Shown here: positions 20,718-34,194 of the stretch, one piece after another
Layout: every line of letters begins with the position of its first letter
Numbering within the stretch: the stretch's first letter is position 1
Assembly: GCA_009379795.1 (NCBI GenBank)
Contig: WHTC01000007.1
Span: forward strand, 1 to 38,613
Reading direction: 5' to 3'
Length of the DNA: 38,613 bases
Source of the DNA: Nitriliruptorales bacterium
GTDB lineage: Bacteria; Actinomycetota; Nitriliruptoria; Euzebyales; Egibacteraceae
Program-made: the position numbers and the translations under genes
The notes under the pieces: model-generated
The model's input: the letters and a program-made list of their open reading frames with translations, nothing else
Told to the model about the DNA's origin: nothing
Database searches by the model: none

Positions 20718-23636
20718 TCAGCGCAGCGCCGCTCGCAGCAGCTCGACCGGGTGGCGGGCCGAGCGCCCGGTGCCGTGGGCGATCTGCTGGCGGCACGAGA
20801 CCCCGGTGGCGGACAGCAGCGTTCCGGGGGGCTCGGCCCGCACGGCGGGGAACAGGCGCTGACCGCCGATCTGCAACGACAGGTCGTAGTGCTCCCGCTC
20901 GAACCCGAACGAGCCGGCCATGCCGCAGCAGCCCGCATCCACCTCGACGACCTGCGCGCCCGGGATGCGCTCGAGCAGCGCGAGGGTGGCGGCGGTGCCC
21001 CGCAGGGCCTTCTGGTTACAGTGCCCGTGATAGAGGATCCGCCGGCCGCTGACCGCCGAGTCCGGGTCCAGCTCCAGCCCCCCGTCGTCCAGGGCCTCCA
21101 ACAGCACCTCGTCGATCAGCCGCGCCTGGGCGCCCACCGCCTTCGCGCGCGGATCACCGGGCAGCAGGCTGGGGTGCTCATCGTCCAGGGTGAGCACGCA
21201 GGAGGGCTCGCAGCCGACGATGGGCACCCCCCGCTCGGCCTCGGCGGCAAGGCGGCCGACCATCGTGTGCGCGGCCCGCCGCGCGTCGTCGAGCAGGCCC
21301 TTGGAGATGGCCGGCCGCCCGCAGCACCCGCGGTCCTCGAGCCGGACTCGCCAGCCCGCGAGCTCCAGCAGCTCGATGGCCGCCCGGCCGATCGCCGGCT
21401 CGCTGAAGCTGGTGAACGAGTCTGCGAGGAACACCAGGTCGCCTCGCGGGAACGGCCCCTGCGGTGCGGGGCGGCGCGCAAACCAGCGCGATAGGGTCAC
21501 GCGCTCGAAGCGCGGCAGGGGGCGGCGCCGGTCGATGCCGCTCACCCGCTCCAGCAGGGCTCTGGCCGGGCCGAGCCCGCCCGCGGCGTTGGACAGCGGC
21601 GCCAACGCCGAGCCCAGACGGCTCAGGCGCCGCACGCCGGCGAAGATGCGGGCGCGCAGCGGTGTCCCGTGCAGGTCGTGGTAGTGGGCAAGGGTTTCGC
21701 TCTTCAGGGCCGCCATGTCCACCGACATCGGGCATTCGGACTTGCAGGCCTTGCACTCCAGGCACAGGTCGAGGATCTCGTGGAGCCGCTCGTCGCCGAG
21801 CGCGGTCCGCGGATCAGGCTCTGACAGGGCTTTGACCAGGGCCATCGCGCGCCCGCGGGTGGAGTGCTCCTCTTCCTTGGTGGCCATGTAGGAGGGGCAC
21901 ATCACGCCGTCGCCCGTCTTGCGGCACGCCCCGATGCGCATGCAGCGGTCGGCGGCGGCGCGCATCGCCCCGTCGGCCGACGGCTGGTCGGCGAACGCCA
22001 GGTGGGTGCGCAGCGGCTGCGGCGGGGGTAGGGCGGGGTCCCTGAGGTGCTCGGTCATCGCGGGGGCGTCCACGATCTTGCCGGGGTTCATCCTGTTGTC
22101 CGGGTCGAAGAGTCCCTTGACCGCACGCAGGGCCCCGTAGAGCTCGTCGCCGAACAGCCCCCGGTTGAACTCGCTGCGGGCGAGCCCGTCGCCGTGCTCG
22201 CTGGAGTTGGCGCCGCCGTAGGAGGCGACCAGGTCCCGGATCTCCTCGGCGACGGCGCGCATGACCGCGGCGCCGCCCGGCCGGGTCAGGTCGATGAAGG
22301 GCCGGACGTGCAGGCAGCCCACGCTGGCGTGCCCGTAGAACCCGGCGCGGAGCTTGTGGCGATCCAGGATCTCGCGGAAGCGCTCGCTGTACTCGGCCAG
22401 GTGCCGGGGGTCGACCGCAGTGTCCTCGACGAACGCCAGGGGCCGCTCCGCGCCGCGGCTGGCGGCCATCAGCAGCCCCAGCCCGGACTTGCGGACTTTC
22501 AACAGCGGCCGCTGCTGTGCCGCGGTGACTGCCCGGACGACCGCGTAGCCGTGCCCGTGCTGCCGCCAGCGAGCCAGGAGACCGTCGAGACTGGCGGTGG
22601 CCTCGACCTCGGAGTCGGCGTAGAAGGTCACGAACAGCAGCGCCGAGGGGTCGCCGTCCAGGACGGTGGACAGCTCGGCGAACTCGTGCTTGGACTTGGC
22701 CAGATCCAGGATCGTCCGGTCCATCAGCTCCACCTGGGCCGGCTGGAAGGCCAGGGCGTCCTCGGTCGCCGCGATCGCCTGCCCCGTCGAATGGAAGTGC
22801 CCGACGGCGATGACCCGGACCTCGGGCAGCGGCACGAGCCCGACCTCCGCCTCCACCACCGCCGCCAATGTCCCCTCCGACCCCACGACCAGCTGGGCGA
22901 GGTCCAGGGGGCGGTCCAGCAGGCGGTCCAGCGCGTAGCCGCTGTTGCGCCGCCAGAACGCGGGATAGCGGTCGGCGATGTCCTGCCGGTGCCGCTCGAC
23001 CAGGGCCGGGATGTCGCGGTACAGGCGGCCCTCCAGGGTGTCCGCCCGCCCGCGCCGGGTCGCCTCGTCCCCGTCGACCGCTGACAGCCGTGCGCGCGTG
23101 GTGTCCGAAAGGATCACGTCGAGTGCGCGGATGTGCGACGCGGTGCTCCCGTAGATGACCGACTGGGAACCACACGAGTTGTTGCCGATCATCCCGCCCA
23201 GCGTGGCCCGACTGCTGGTGGACGTGTCCGCGCCGAACGCGAGCCCGTGCGCGGCCGCGGCCCGGTTGAGGTCGTCCTGCACGAGTCCGGGTTGCACGCG
23301 CGCGGTCCTGGCCTCAGGCTCCAGCGCGAGCACCCGGCTCATGTGCCGTGAGAAGTCCAGGACGACCGCCTCCCCGACGGTCTGGCCGGCCAGGCTCGTG
23401 CCCCCGCCCCGGGGCAGGACCGGGACCTCGAACTCGGTCGCCACCGCGATGGCGGCCGCCACGTCGTCCGCGTCACGCGGGCACACGACGCCGATCGGCT
23501 CGATCGCGTACGAGCTGGCGTCGGTCGAGTACAGATGGCGGGTGTAGGCGTCGAACCGCACCTCACCCTGGAGCGCCGTGGAGAGCGCCGCCTCCAGCTC
23601 GGTGCGCGGCCGGTGCGTGGGAGTGACGGATGTCAT
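20718..23636 (-). CDS. FAD-binding and 4Fe-4S-binding oxidoreductase (D-lactate / D-2-hydroxyacid dehydrogenase-like)
   Basis: 972 aa; VLPRGGGTSLAGQTVGEAVVLD, SRATLGGMIGNNSCGSQSVIYG (FAD_binding_4), LDLCLECKACKSECPMSVDMAALKSE (4Fe-4S), CCGMAGSFGFEREHYDLSL (CCG domain). Confidence 0.92.
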   Translation of the reverse strand: MTSVTPTHRPRTELEAALSTALQGEVRFDAYTRHLYSTDASSYAIEPIGVVCPRDADDVAAAIAVATEFEVPVLPRGGGTSLAGQTVGEAVVLDFSRHMSRVLALEPEARTARVQPGLVQDDLNRAAAAHGLAFGADTSTSSRATLGGMIGNNSCGSQSVIYGSTASHIRALDVILSDTTRARLSAVDGDEATRRGRADTLEGRLYRDIPALVERHRQDIADRYPAFWRRNSGYALDRLLDRPLDLAQLVVGSEGTLAAVVEAEVGLVPLPEVRVIAVGHFHSTGQAIAATEDALAFQPAQVELMDRTILDLAKSKHEFAELSTVLDGDPSALLFVTFYADSEVEATASLDGLLARWRQHGHGYAVVRAVTAAQQRPLLKVRKSGLGLLMAASRGAERPLAFVEDTAVDPRHLAEYSERFREILDRHKLRAGFYGHASVGCLHVRPFIDLTRPGGAAVMRAVAEEIRDLVASYGGANSSEHGDGLARSEFNRGLFGDELYGALRAVKGLFDPDNRMNPGKIVDAPAMTEHLRDPALPPPQPLRTHLAFADQPSADGAMRAAADRCMRIGACRKTGDGVMCPSYMATKEEEHSTRGRAMALVKALSEPDPRTALGDERLHEILDLCLECKACKSECPMSVDMAALKSETLAHYHDLHGTPLRARIFAGVRRLSRLGSALAPLSNAAGGLGPARALLERVSGIDRRRPLPRFERVTLSRWFARRPAPQGPFPRGDLVFLADSFTSFSEPAIGRAAIELLELAGWRVRLEDRGCCGRPAISKGLLDDARRAAHTMVGRLAAEAERGVPIVGCEPSCVLTLDDEHPSLLPGDPRAKAVGAQARLIDEVLLEALDDGGLELDPDSAVSGRRILYHGHCNQKALRGTAATLALLERIPGAQVVEVDAGCCGMAGSFGFEREHYDLSLQIGGQRLFPAVRAEPPGTLLSATGVSCRQQIAHGTGRSARHPVELLRAALR

Positions 23637-23892
23637 AGCGCTCCTGGCTCTTCGACGGTCGAATCGCCCGCTGCAGCGACCGGCTCCTTCCGCCTCAGGG
23701 AAGCTGCGCGAGGCGCCGAGCCTTCGTCCTGCGTCATGATAATCGAGCGGCGCGTGCAGGCCGGATGAAGACCCTCCCCCGGATGCGGCCTGGCGATGGG
23801 TAGCGGCACGTGAGCGACGTCGGGGCCACTTCTCCACAGGCCGCAGCGGAAGCTGCACGGCGATCCGGCCCGCCGGCGTTACGCTGCCGAGC

Positions 23893-24806
23893 ATGACCAC
23901 GATCACCACGGCCGCCCCCGAGGTGCACGCCGAGGACGCCGCCCAGCCCATGAGGCTGTCGTTCTCGCGGGTGGACACCTACCAGCAGTGTCCGCTGCGC
24001 TTCCGCTTCGCCTACCTCGACAAGCTCCCGTCCGAGCCCAGCCCCCACCTTTCCTGGGGCACCTCGGTGCACCGTGCGATCGAGGCCTGGTGGAGCCAGA
24101 AACTGCCCGCCGCCCCCCCGGTCGACGTGCTGTTGCAGGCGCTCTACGACTGCTGGGACGACACCGGCTTCGAGGGCATGGCCCGCGAGGACAAGATCGC
24201 CTGGTACCGGCACGCCCAGGACGTGCTGCGCCGGCACCACGAGCGCCACGCCCCGAGCTTCGTGCCGGCGGTCGCCAGCGAGGAGTGGTTCGCGCTGCAA
24301 CTCGGGCCCGACATCGAGGTGGTCGGGTCGATCGACCACGTCGCCCGCACCGACGGCGGCGGGATCGGCATCGTCGACTGGAAGACGAGCAAGCGCGCCA
24401 AGACCCGCCAGGATGTGCGCGGCAGCCTGCAGCTGGCGATCTACGCGCTCGCCGCCGTGGAGCTGTGGGGTCACGAACCGGAGTGGGTGGCGCTGGACTT
24501 CGTGGTCTCCGGTGTGCGGGTGGCGGTGCCGCGGGAGGAGATCGACACCGACGCGGCCGTGGCGACGATCTCCGAAGTCGCCGAGCGGGTCCGCGCCGAG
24601 GCCTTCACACCCTCCCCGTCACGGCTGTGCGACTGGTGCGACTTTCGCAGTCTATGCCCGGCCTTCGAGGGCGAGGGGCCCGACGTGGCGGGCCGGGCCG
24701 CCATCGAGCTCACCAGGTTGCGCCGCAAGCGCGAGCGGGACGAGGCGCGCATCAACGAACTGGAGCAACTGGTGCGTGACCGGCTCGGCCCGGAGGCGGT
24801 TCTGGA

Positions 24807-24825
<19 letters not shown>
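23893..24825 (+). CDS. RecB-family PD-(D/E)XK exonuclease-like protein with Cys-rich (Fe-S type) C-terminus
   Basis: LSFSRVDTYQQCPLRFRFAYLDKLPSEPSPHLSWGTSVHRAIE, GSIDHVARTDGGGIGIVDWKTSK (D...DWKTSK nuclease motif), SRLCDWCDFRSLCPAF. Confidence 0.9.
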
Positions 24826-25185
<360 letters not shown>

Positions 25186-25227
25186 TGACCAGCCTACTCT
25201 GCCGTCGTACGAACACCGGCCTGCCGG

Positions 25228-25962
25228 TCAGCCGGTGGGTACCAGGATGCGACCACACTGCTCGCATCGGGCCAAGCCCTCGCCGGACTGCTCCTGCACG
25301 TCCTCAAGCTCGATCGCGGTGAGAGTCAACCGGCAACCCTGGCAGGTCTGACCCCGTAACTCCGCCACGCCCACACCGTCCTTGCGGACGCGGAGTTCGT
25401 CGTAGTAGGCGACCACGTCGGGAGGCAGGTCAGCGGCAACCCTCGCGCGCTCCTCCCTGCTCGCCGCCAGGTCGGTGTCGATGCCCTGGGCGGCCGCGTC
25501 GCGGGCGCCCGTCAACTCCTGGACCGACCCGGTCAGCTCGCGGTGGCGCTCGCGCAGGGCCTCCACCACCGACTCCAACTCCTCGCGCTGCTCCATGATC
25601 TCCAGCAGCGCGTCCTCCAGGTCTCTCTTGCGCCCGCGCAGTGACGACAGTTCGGAGCGCAGCGCGTCAAGCTCGCGCTCGGAGGTGATCAGTCCCGAGT
25701 ACATGCGGCCTTCCTCGCCTTTGCGGCGGGCATCGACCGTGGAGATCTCGTCCTCGTGCCACTTCTGCTGGCGGGCGAGCCGTTCCAACTGCTCACGGTT
25801 GGCGGCGTACTCGCCGGCGATCTTCTCCAGCAGTTCGGCGTTCTCGCCCAGGGCCTTCTGCTCAGGCAGGTGCGCGCGGCGATGCTCGAGCTGGCGGATG
25901 GCCGTGTCGACCCGCTGAAGGTCGAGGAGCCTGCGCTGCTCGGCTGGCGTGGCCGCGATCAC
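25228..25962 (-). CDS. Coiled-coil C4-type zinc-ribbon domain protein (CT398-like family)
   Basis: Long coiled coil LLDLQRVDTAIRQLEHRRAHLPEQ..., C-terminal CQGCRLTLTAIELEDVQ...LARCEQCGRILV. Confidence 0.88.
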   Translation of the reverse strand: MIAATPAEQRRLLDLQRVDTAIRQLEHRRAHLPEQKALGENAELLEKIAGEYAANREQLERLARQQKWHEDEISTVDARRKGEEGRMYSGLITSERELDALRSELSSLRGRKRDLEDALLEIMEQREELESVVEALRERHRELTGSVQELTGARDAAAQGIDTDLAASREERARVAADLPPDVVAYYDELRVRKDGVGVAELRGQTCQGCRLTLTAIELEDVQEQSGEGLARCEQCGRILVPTG

Positions 25963-27137
25963 GATGTCTCTCCTGCGCTCTCCCCCTCGCCGGGGTAAGT
26001 GGTCCAGGGATCGGTGCTGACCTCCGACGCTAGCAGTTGAGCCCGCAGTCCGCGTTCACCGGCGGTGGCCGCCAGGGCGGCACGAAACGCTGGCAGCGCC
26101 GCGGCTTCGGTGGCGTAATGGCCCGCATCGATGAGCGCCAGTCCCATGGTGCGAGCATCAAGCGCGGGATGGTGCCGCAGATCCCCAGTGACGTATACGT
26201 CGGCCTGCGCGGCGAGGGCGTTGGGGATCAGCGAGTCGCCGGCGCCGCCGCACACCGCGACACACCGGACGGTCGCGGCGAGGTTCCCGGCCACCCGCAG
26301 CCCCGGGGCGGGCAGCCTACCGGCCAGGGTGGCCGCCACCTGGCGCAACGTCAACGGCGCGGGCAGCATGCCGACCAGCCCCAGCCCCTTGTCGCGGGCC
26401 TCCGGCGGAGGGGGTGGATCGACGAGGGGATAGGCGTCCCAGGCGACCTCCTCGTAGGGGTGCTCCCCGGTGAGGGCGGTGACGACCGCACCGAGGCGAT
26501 CACGGGTCACCACGATCTCCAGGCGGTCCTCGGCGACCTCGTTGAGCCGCTGCCGCTCCCCCACCGCTGGAGCGGCGGCCGCGGAGGGGCGAAAGGTACC
26601 GGTCCCCGCCACCCGGAACGAGCAGTGGTCGTACTCGCCGATGACGCCCGCGCCCACTTCGGCCATCGCGCCCAGCACCCGGGCGGTGTCGTCATGGGGG
26701 ATGAACGTCACCAGCTTGACCCGGCCCGGGCGAGGACCGGACTGGGGCGCCAGCGCGCGGACACCGGTCAGGGACAGGATCGCGGCCACGGGGTCGCTGG
26801 TCCCGGGAACGGCCGCGTCCAGGTTGGTGTGGGCGGCGAGGATCGCAATGCCGCTGCGGGCTGCGCGCAGGGCCAGGCGGCCGGCGGCGGTACTCGGGGT
26901 CAGGCTCGGCAGCGGCCGGAACAGCAGCGGGTGGTGCGCCAGGATCAGATCGGCGCCGAGCCGCCCCGCCTCCTCCAGGGTCGCCTCGGTGACGTCGAGG
27001 CAGACCAGGACCGCCGTGACCGCGTCGCGGGGGTCGCCGACCTGGAGACCCACATGGTCCCACGCGGCGGCGTCGCGCTCCGGGTAGCGGGCGTCGACCA
27101 GCGCGATCCAGTCAGCCAGGCGGTCGGCGGTGTCCAC
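25959..27137 (-). CDS. Nif3-like dinuclear metal-centre hexameric protein (GTP cyclohydrolase 1 type 2 / NIF3 family)
   Basis: WDHVGLQVGDP, VLVCLDVTEATLEEAGRLGADLILAHHPLLFRPL, ILAAHTNLDAAVPG, DVYVTGDLRHHPALDA, IDAGHYATE; GTG start near 27137. Confidence 0.9.
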   Translation of the reverse strand: MDTADRLADWIALVDARYPERDAAAWDHVGLQVGDPRDAVTAVLVCLDVTEATLEEAGRLGADLILAHHPLLFRPLPSLTPSTAAGRLALRAARSGIAILAAHTNLDAAVPGTSDPVAAILSLTGVRALAPQSGPRPGRVKLVTFIPHDDTARVLGAMAEVGAGVIGEYDHCSFRVAGTGTFRPSAAAAPAVGERQRLNEVAEDRLEIVVTRDRLGAVVTALTGEHPYEEVAWDAYPLVDPPPPPEARDKGLGLVGMLPAPLTLRQVAATLAGRLPAPGLRVAGNLAATVRCVAVCGGAGDSLIPNALAAQADVYVTGDLRHHPALDARTMGLALIDAGHYATEAAALPAFRAALAATAGERGLRAQLLASEVSTDPWTTYPGEGESAGETS

Positions 27138-27403
27138 ACCAGGATGCTTGCGGACCCCGCGGGAGTTCTCAAGCGACTGGACGTTCGCGACCAAGGCCGC
27201 TGTGCACCTTGAGCGCGGCATGCCGCCGTTCACATGCACGCCCGCCGAGCCGGACCCGCCCTGCGGACGGAAAGCGCGGGATCTCGCGCCAGAGGTGCGC
27301 AGCAGATCGGTCGCCCTCGCCTGCCTTTCGGGACAGCGGGTTTTCCACAGACGGCGAGGGCCGGAAGAGGCGTCCACGCCGCCTCGTGATCAATCCTCGC
27401 GGC

Positions 27404-27736
27404 ATGGACTCGTGGAGACAGCTTGCGAAGCGTGCCAGTCGGCAGCAAGGGCTGGTAACCCTGCATCAGGCGGTGGCGCTCGGGCTGCCGGCACGGACCG
27501 TGCAGGACCATGCCCGGCGGCTTGGGTGGACAAGGATCCACCGAGGCGTCTACGCCTTGCCCGGCAGCCTGCCGACGTTCGATCAGCAGGTGATGGCCGC
27601 CCTGCTCGCCTGTGGCCCGCGCTCGGCCGCCAGCCATCCAAGGCTCAGGCTGACGCGTGAGTCTGTAGGAAGTCACGAGCTCTGTTGTGCTGCTGGGCGG
27701 GTGCGCCTCCACCGGATCGGCGGGGTGGCGGCGTAG
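27404..27736 (+). pseudogene. Truncated AbiEi-type antitoxin-domain protein (remnant)
   Basis: MDSWRQLAKRASRQQGLVTLHQAVALGLPARTVQDHARRLGWTRIHRGVYALPGSLPTFDQQVMAALLACGPRSAASH resembles the N-terminal winged-helix of AbiEi_4/DUF559-type proteins, but the ORF ends at 110 aa without the C-terminal domain. Confidence 0.6.
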
Positions 27737-27825
27737 GGTGAGATGCCCGGTGGCGCACCCGGCGGAGCGGCCGTGATCGCGGGCGGCGGGCGTCGCAACC
27801 CATCGATGTGAGGAGAGCCTCGGTC

Positions 27826-31101
<3,276 letters not shown>

Positions 31102-31272
31102 GCCCGGCATCCGACGGCTCGGGACAAAGCGCCCTAGTTGTGCTATGTCTGTCCTGAGCAGATTCGCTCCGGTGACATCCGGTGACAGACCCCCAAACGA
31201 GGTCCGGGTACCGGGATACGGGCCACGAGATCGAGCGCAGCGCGAGATCCGATCGCCCAGGAGGGAGCCGCC

Positions 31273-31341
31273 ATGCTGTCCGACCCCGCCCTGGACGTCC
31301 AGTCCTCGCCTACACCGCCCGGTGAGGGGGCGCGCAGGTAG
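31273..31341 (+). CDS. Possible 22-aa small ORF just upstream of the GCS2-family gene
   Basis: ATG preceded by AGGAGGGAGCCGCC; encodes MLSDPALDVQSSPTPPGEGARR; stop 14 nt before the next start. Confidence 0.35.
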   Translation: MLSDPALDVQSSPTPPGEGARR

Positions 31342-31355
31342 CCCCGGCGGTACCG

Positions 31356-32831
31356 GTGGGTCTGCAACTCGACCGGGCTGACTTCGGCCCCCTGGACTAC
31401 GCACGCATGAGCGAGCGGCTCGACCAGTGCCTGCAGGCGCTGGGCAGGCTGCTCGAGCGGCCGGAGTTCGGTGCCGGGGCGCCAACGCTTGGGGCCGAAC
31501 TGGAACTGTTCCTCGTCGATGACGCGGGGCGGCCCCTGCCGCGCAACGCGGAGGTCCAGGCCGCTGCTTGCGACGAGCGCTTCACCCCGGAACTCGGCCG
31601 CTACAACCTTGAATGCAACCTTTCCCCGGTCGCGGTCCCGGGGCCATGCTTCAGCGCGCTGGGCGGCCAACTGCGCGACGCGCTCGCGACCGTGCGGCAC
31701 GCGGCGGCGCAGGTCGACACGCGGGTCGCGCTGATCGGCATCCTGCCCACGCTGCGCCGTGACGATCTCGGCCCCGCGGCCATCAGTGACGTACCGCGCT
31801 ACTGGACCCTGGACCGCCGCCTGCGGGCACTCCGCGGCGAGCCGTACCGCATTCACATCAACGGTGCCGATCCCCTGATGATCGACTGTGACGACATCTC
31901 CCCGGAGACGGCGAACACGTCCCTGCAACTGCACCTGCGCGTACCCCCGGCCGACTTCGCGCGCATCTACAACGCGGCACAGATCGCCACCGCGCCGGCG
32001 CTCGCGGTCGCCGGCAACTCCCCCACCTTCCTGGAACACCGGCTGTGGGAAGAGACGCGGATCGTGCTGTTCAAACAGGCGGTCGACCAGCGCGGCCGGG
32101 CGGTGCGCCGGCTGCGGGCACCGCGTGTCGGTTTCGGGACGGGCTGGGTTCGCCGGAGCGCGCTGGAACTGTTCGTCGAGGGCGTGCGGCGCTACGAACC
32201 GCTGATCCCGGTCACCTCCGACGAGCACCCGCTGGAACGTGTGGCCGCGGGCGACGTTCCCCTGCTGGAGGAGCTGCGCCTGCACCAGGGCACGGTCTGG
32301 CTGTGGAACCGTCCGGTCTACGACGCGTTCACCGACCCCCACCTGCGCATCGAGTTTCGCGCGCTGCCCGCCGGTCCGACGGTGACCGACATGCTGGCCA
32401 ACGTCGCGTTCCTGCTCGGGGTGACGCTGGCGCTCGCCGCGGACGCCGAGTGGTGGACGGACGCCCTGCCCTTCGACCGGGCGCACGACAACTTCTACCG
32501 AGCGGCCCAGTCGGGCCTGGACGCCGTGCTGACCTGGCCGGCACCGGATGCGGGCCTGACCAGGGTCACTTCCTGCGAGCTGATCCCGCGGCTGCTGCCT
32601 GTGGCGCGGCGCGGCCTGGCTGCCGCGGGGATCGACGGCGCGGAGTCCGCCGAGCTGCTGCAGGTCATCGCCGGCCGGGTGGCGGCCCGGCAGACCGGTG
32701 CGGTCTGGCAGCGTCACACGCTGGCCGACCTGGAGCCGCGCCTGGGACGCCGCCAGGCGCTGATGGCCATGCTGCGGCGCTACCTGAAGCACGCGCACAC
32801 CGACCGGCCGGTGCACACCTGGCCGGTGTGA
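31356..32831 (+). CDS. Glutamate-cysteine ligase family 2 (GCS2)-like carboxylate-amine ligase
   Basis: PTLGAELELFLVDDAGRPLPRN, YNLECNLSPV, RIHINGADPLMIDCDDISPETANTSLQLHLRV, AVAGNSPTFLEHRLWEETRIVLFKQAVD, LRIEFRALPAGPTVTDMLAN. Confidence 0.85.
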   Translation: MGLQLDRADFGPLDYARMSERLDQCLQALGRLLERPEFGAGAPTLGAELELFLVDDAGRPLPRNAEVQAAACDERFTPELGRYNLECNLSPVAVPGPCFSALGGQLRDALATVRHAAAQVDTRVALIGILPTLRRDDLGPAAISDVPRYWTLDRRLRALRGEPYRIHINGADPLMIDCDDISPETANTSLQLHLRVPPADFARIYNAAQIATAPALAVAGNSPTFLEHRLWEETRIVLFKQAVDQRGRAVRRLRAPRVGFGTGWVRRSALELFVEGVRRYEPLIPVTSDEHPLERVAAGDVPLLEELRLHQGTVWLWNRPVYDAFTDPHLRIEFRALPAGPTVTDMLANVAFLLGVTLALAADAEWWTDALPFDRAHDNFYRAAQSGLDAVLTWPAPDAGLTRVTSCELIPRLLPVARRGLAAAGIDGAESAELLQVIAGRVAARQTGAVWQRHTLADLEPRLGRRQALMAMLRRYLKHAHTDRPVHTWPV

Positions 32832-32837
32832 GCTGGT

Positions 32838-33347
32838 TCAGTGCTCGGAGGGCGAGGTCTCCTCCGCAGCCGGCGCGTTCGGCGCGGTCGTGCCCGGCAG
32901 GTGCAGGAAGCTGTCGACACTGCGAACGCCGGCAACCTGCTCGACCCTCCGGCGCAACTCGCGGATCTGGCCGGGCCGGTCGAGTTGGCCGCGCAACGCC
33001 ACGACGCCGTCGACGGCGTCCACGTTGATCGTGTACGGACTCCACTCGGGGCCGCCGAGCACCTCGCTGCGCACCTTGTCGACCAGTGTCCGGTCATTAT
33101 CCGGCGTCTCAGCCGCGGCGTCGCAAGTGGCCTCGTGCGCCATCCCGACCAGCCGGTCCTGGGTGCGCTTACGCTGGACGGCCATCTCGTCCTCGAGCTT
33201 GCGACCGGCGGTGCGGACGCGGGAAGCGACCTGGTCCCTTGTCCGGACGCGCCGGGTACGCCCCTGCTCGGTGTCCAGGAAGTACTGGACGGCGGCACCG
33301 GCCGTTACCGCCCCGCCCACCAGGAAGGTCTTCCAGGGAAGTCTCAT
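32838..33347 (-). CDS. BON-domain protein with N-terminal hydrophobic segment
   Basis: LPWKTFLVGGAVTAGAAVQYFLD; VRSEVLGGPEWSPYTINVDAVDGVVALRGQLDRPGQIRELRRRVEQVAGVRSVDSFLHLPG. Confidence 0.88.
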   Translation of the reverse strand: MRLPWKTFLVGGAVTAGAAVQYFLDTEQGRTRRVRTRDQVASRVRTAGRKLEDEMAVQRKRTQDRLVGMAHEATCDAAAETPDNDRTLVDKVRSEVLGGPEWSPYTINVDAVDGVVALRGQLDRPGQIRELRRRVEQVAGVRSVDSFLHLPGTTAPNAPAAEETSPSEH

Positions 33348-33435
33348 GGCTGGGTCTCCTCCGTCGGATGTTCCCCTGCCATCTACCCCTGCGACGGGGG
33401 ATGAATGCGGCGGCGCGGGATCGTGACCGGCGGGC

Positions 33436-34194
33436 TCACTGTCCGGTGCGGCGTCGGTCCTTGAACTTGGCTGTGAGGTAGTCCCGGTTCAGCATGGCGA
33501 TGAAGTCGATGCTGATGTCGACCGGGCAGGCGGCCTGGCACTCGCCGTAGTTGGTGCAACTGCCGAACTCGGACTCCATCTGATCGACCATGGCGGTCAC
33601 CCGGGTCCAGCGCTCGGGCTGACCCTGCGGCAGCAAGTTGAGATGCGCCGCCTTGGCCGACGTGAACAGTTGCGCGGCGCCGTTGGGGCAGGCCGCCACG
33701 CAGGCGCCGCAGCCGATGCAGGCAGCCGCGTCCATCGCCGTCTCCGAGGCGTCCTTGGGCACGGGCACCAGGTTGGCGTCTGGCGCACTTCCCGTCGGCA
33801 CGGAGATGTAGCCGCCCGCCTCGATGATCCGGTCAAACGCGCTCCGGTCCACCACCAGGTCCCTGATCACCGGGAAGCCCGACGCCCGCCACGGCTCGAC
33901 GGTGATGACGTCACCTTCGGAGAAGTGGCGCAGGTGCAGCTCGCAGGTGGCCGTCTTGGGGACGGGTCCGTGCGGCTGGCCGTTGATCATCACCCCGCAG
34001 GAGCCGCAGATGCCCTCACGGCAGTCGTGCTCGAAGGCGATCGGCTCTTCGTCGCGCTCCATCAATCGCTCGTTGACGACGTCGAGCAACTCGAGGAAGG
34101 ACATCGCGGGGTTGATGTCAGGCGCGTCGTAGGTCTTGAACTCCCCCGGCACGTCGGGACCAGCCTGCCGCCACACGCGCAGCTTGAGATCCAT
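33436..34194 (-). CDS. sdhB: Succinate dehydrogenase/fumarate reductase iron-sulfur subunit
   Basis: [24 protein letters not shown] (2Fe-2S), [47 protein letters not shown]. Confidence 0.95.
   Translation of the reverse strand: MDLKLRVWRQAGPDVPGEFKTYDAPDINPAMSFLELLDVVNERLMERDEEPIAFEHDCREGICGSCGVMINGQPHGPVPKTATCELHLRHFSEGDVITVEPWRASGFPVIRDLVVDRSAFDRIIEAGGYISVPTGSAPDANLVPVPKDASETAMDAAACIGCGACVAACPNGAAQLFTSAKAAHLNLLPQGQPERWTRVTAMVDQMESEFGSCTNYGECQAACPVDISIDFIAMLNRDYLTAKFKDRRRTGQ

Noticed and set aside
19272-21494. 740-aa plus-strand ORF across gntP and the 3' part of the dehydrogenase gene
   Set aside because: Overlaps two well-supported genes in another frame; Arg/Gly/His-rich low-complexity translation.
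27349-27360. TTTTCCACAG (and TTCTCCACAGG near 23829) as DnaA boxes / replication origin
   Set aside because: Only isolated single boxes, no cluster, no dnaA/dnaN nearby.
31143-32816. 557-aa minus-strand ORF opposite the GCS2-family gene
   Set aside because: Antisense shadow; the plus strand encodes clear GCS2-like motifs.
32790-32831. GGCCGGTG-rich inverted repeats at the 3' end of the GCS2-family gene as a terminator
   Set aside because: Lies within coding sequence, arms are interrupted by bulges; explained by codon composition (TDRPVHTWPV).
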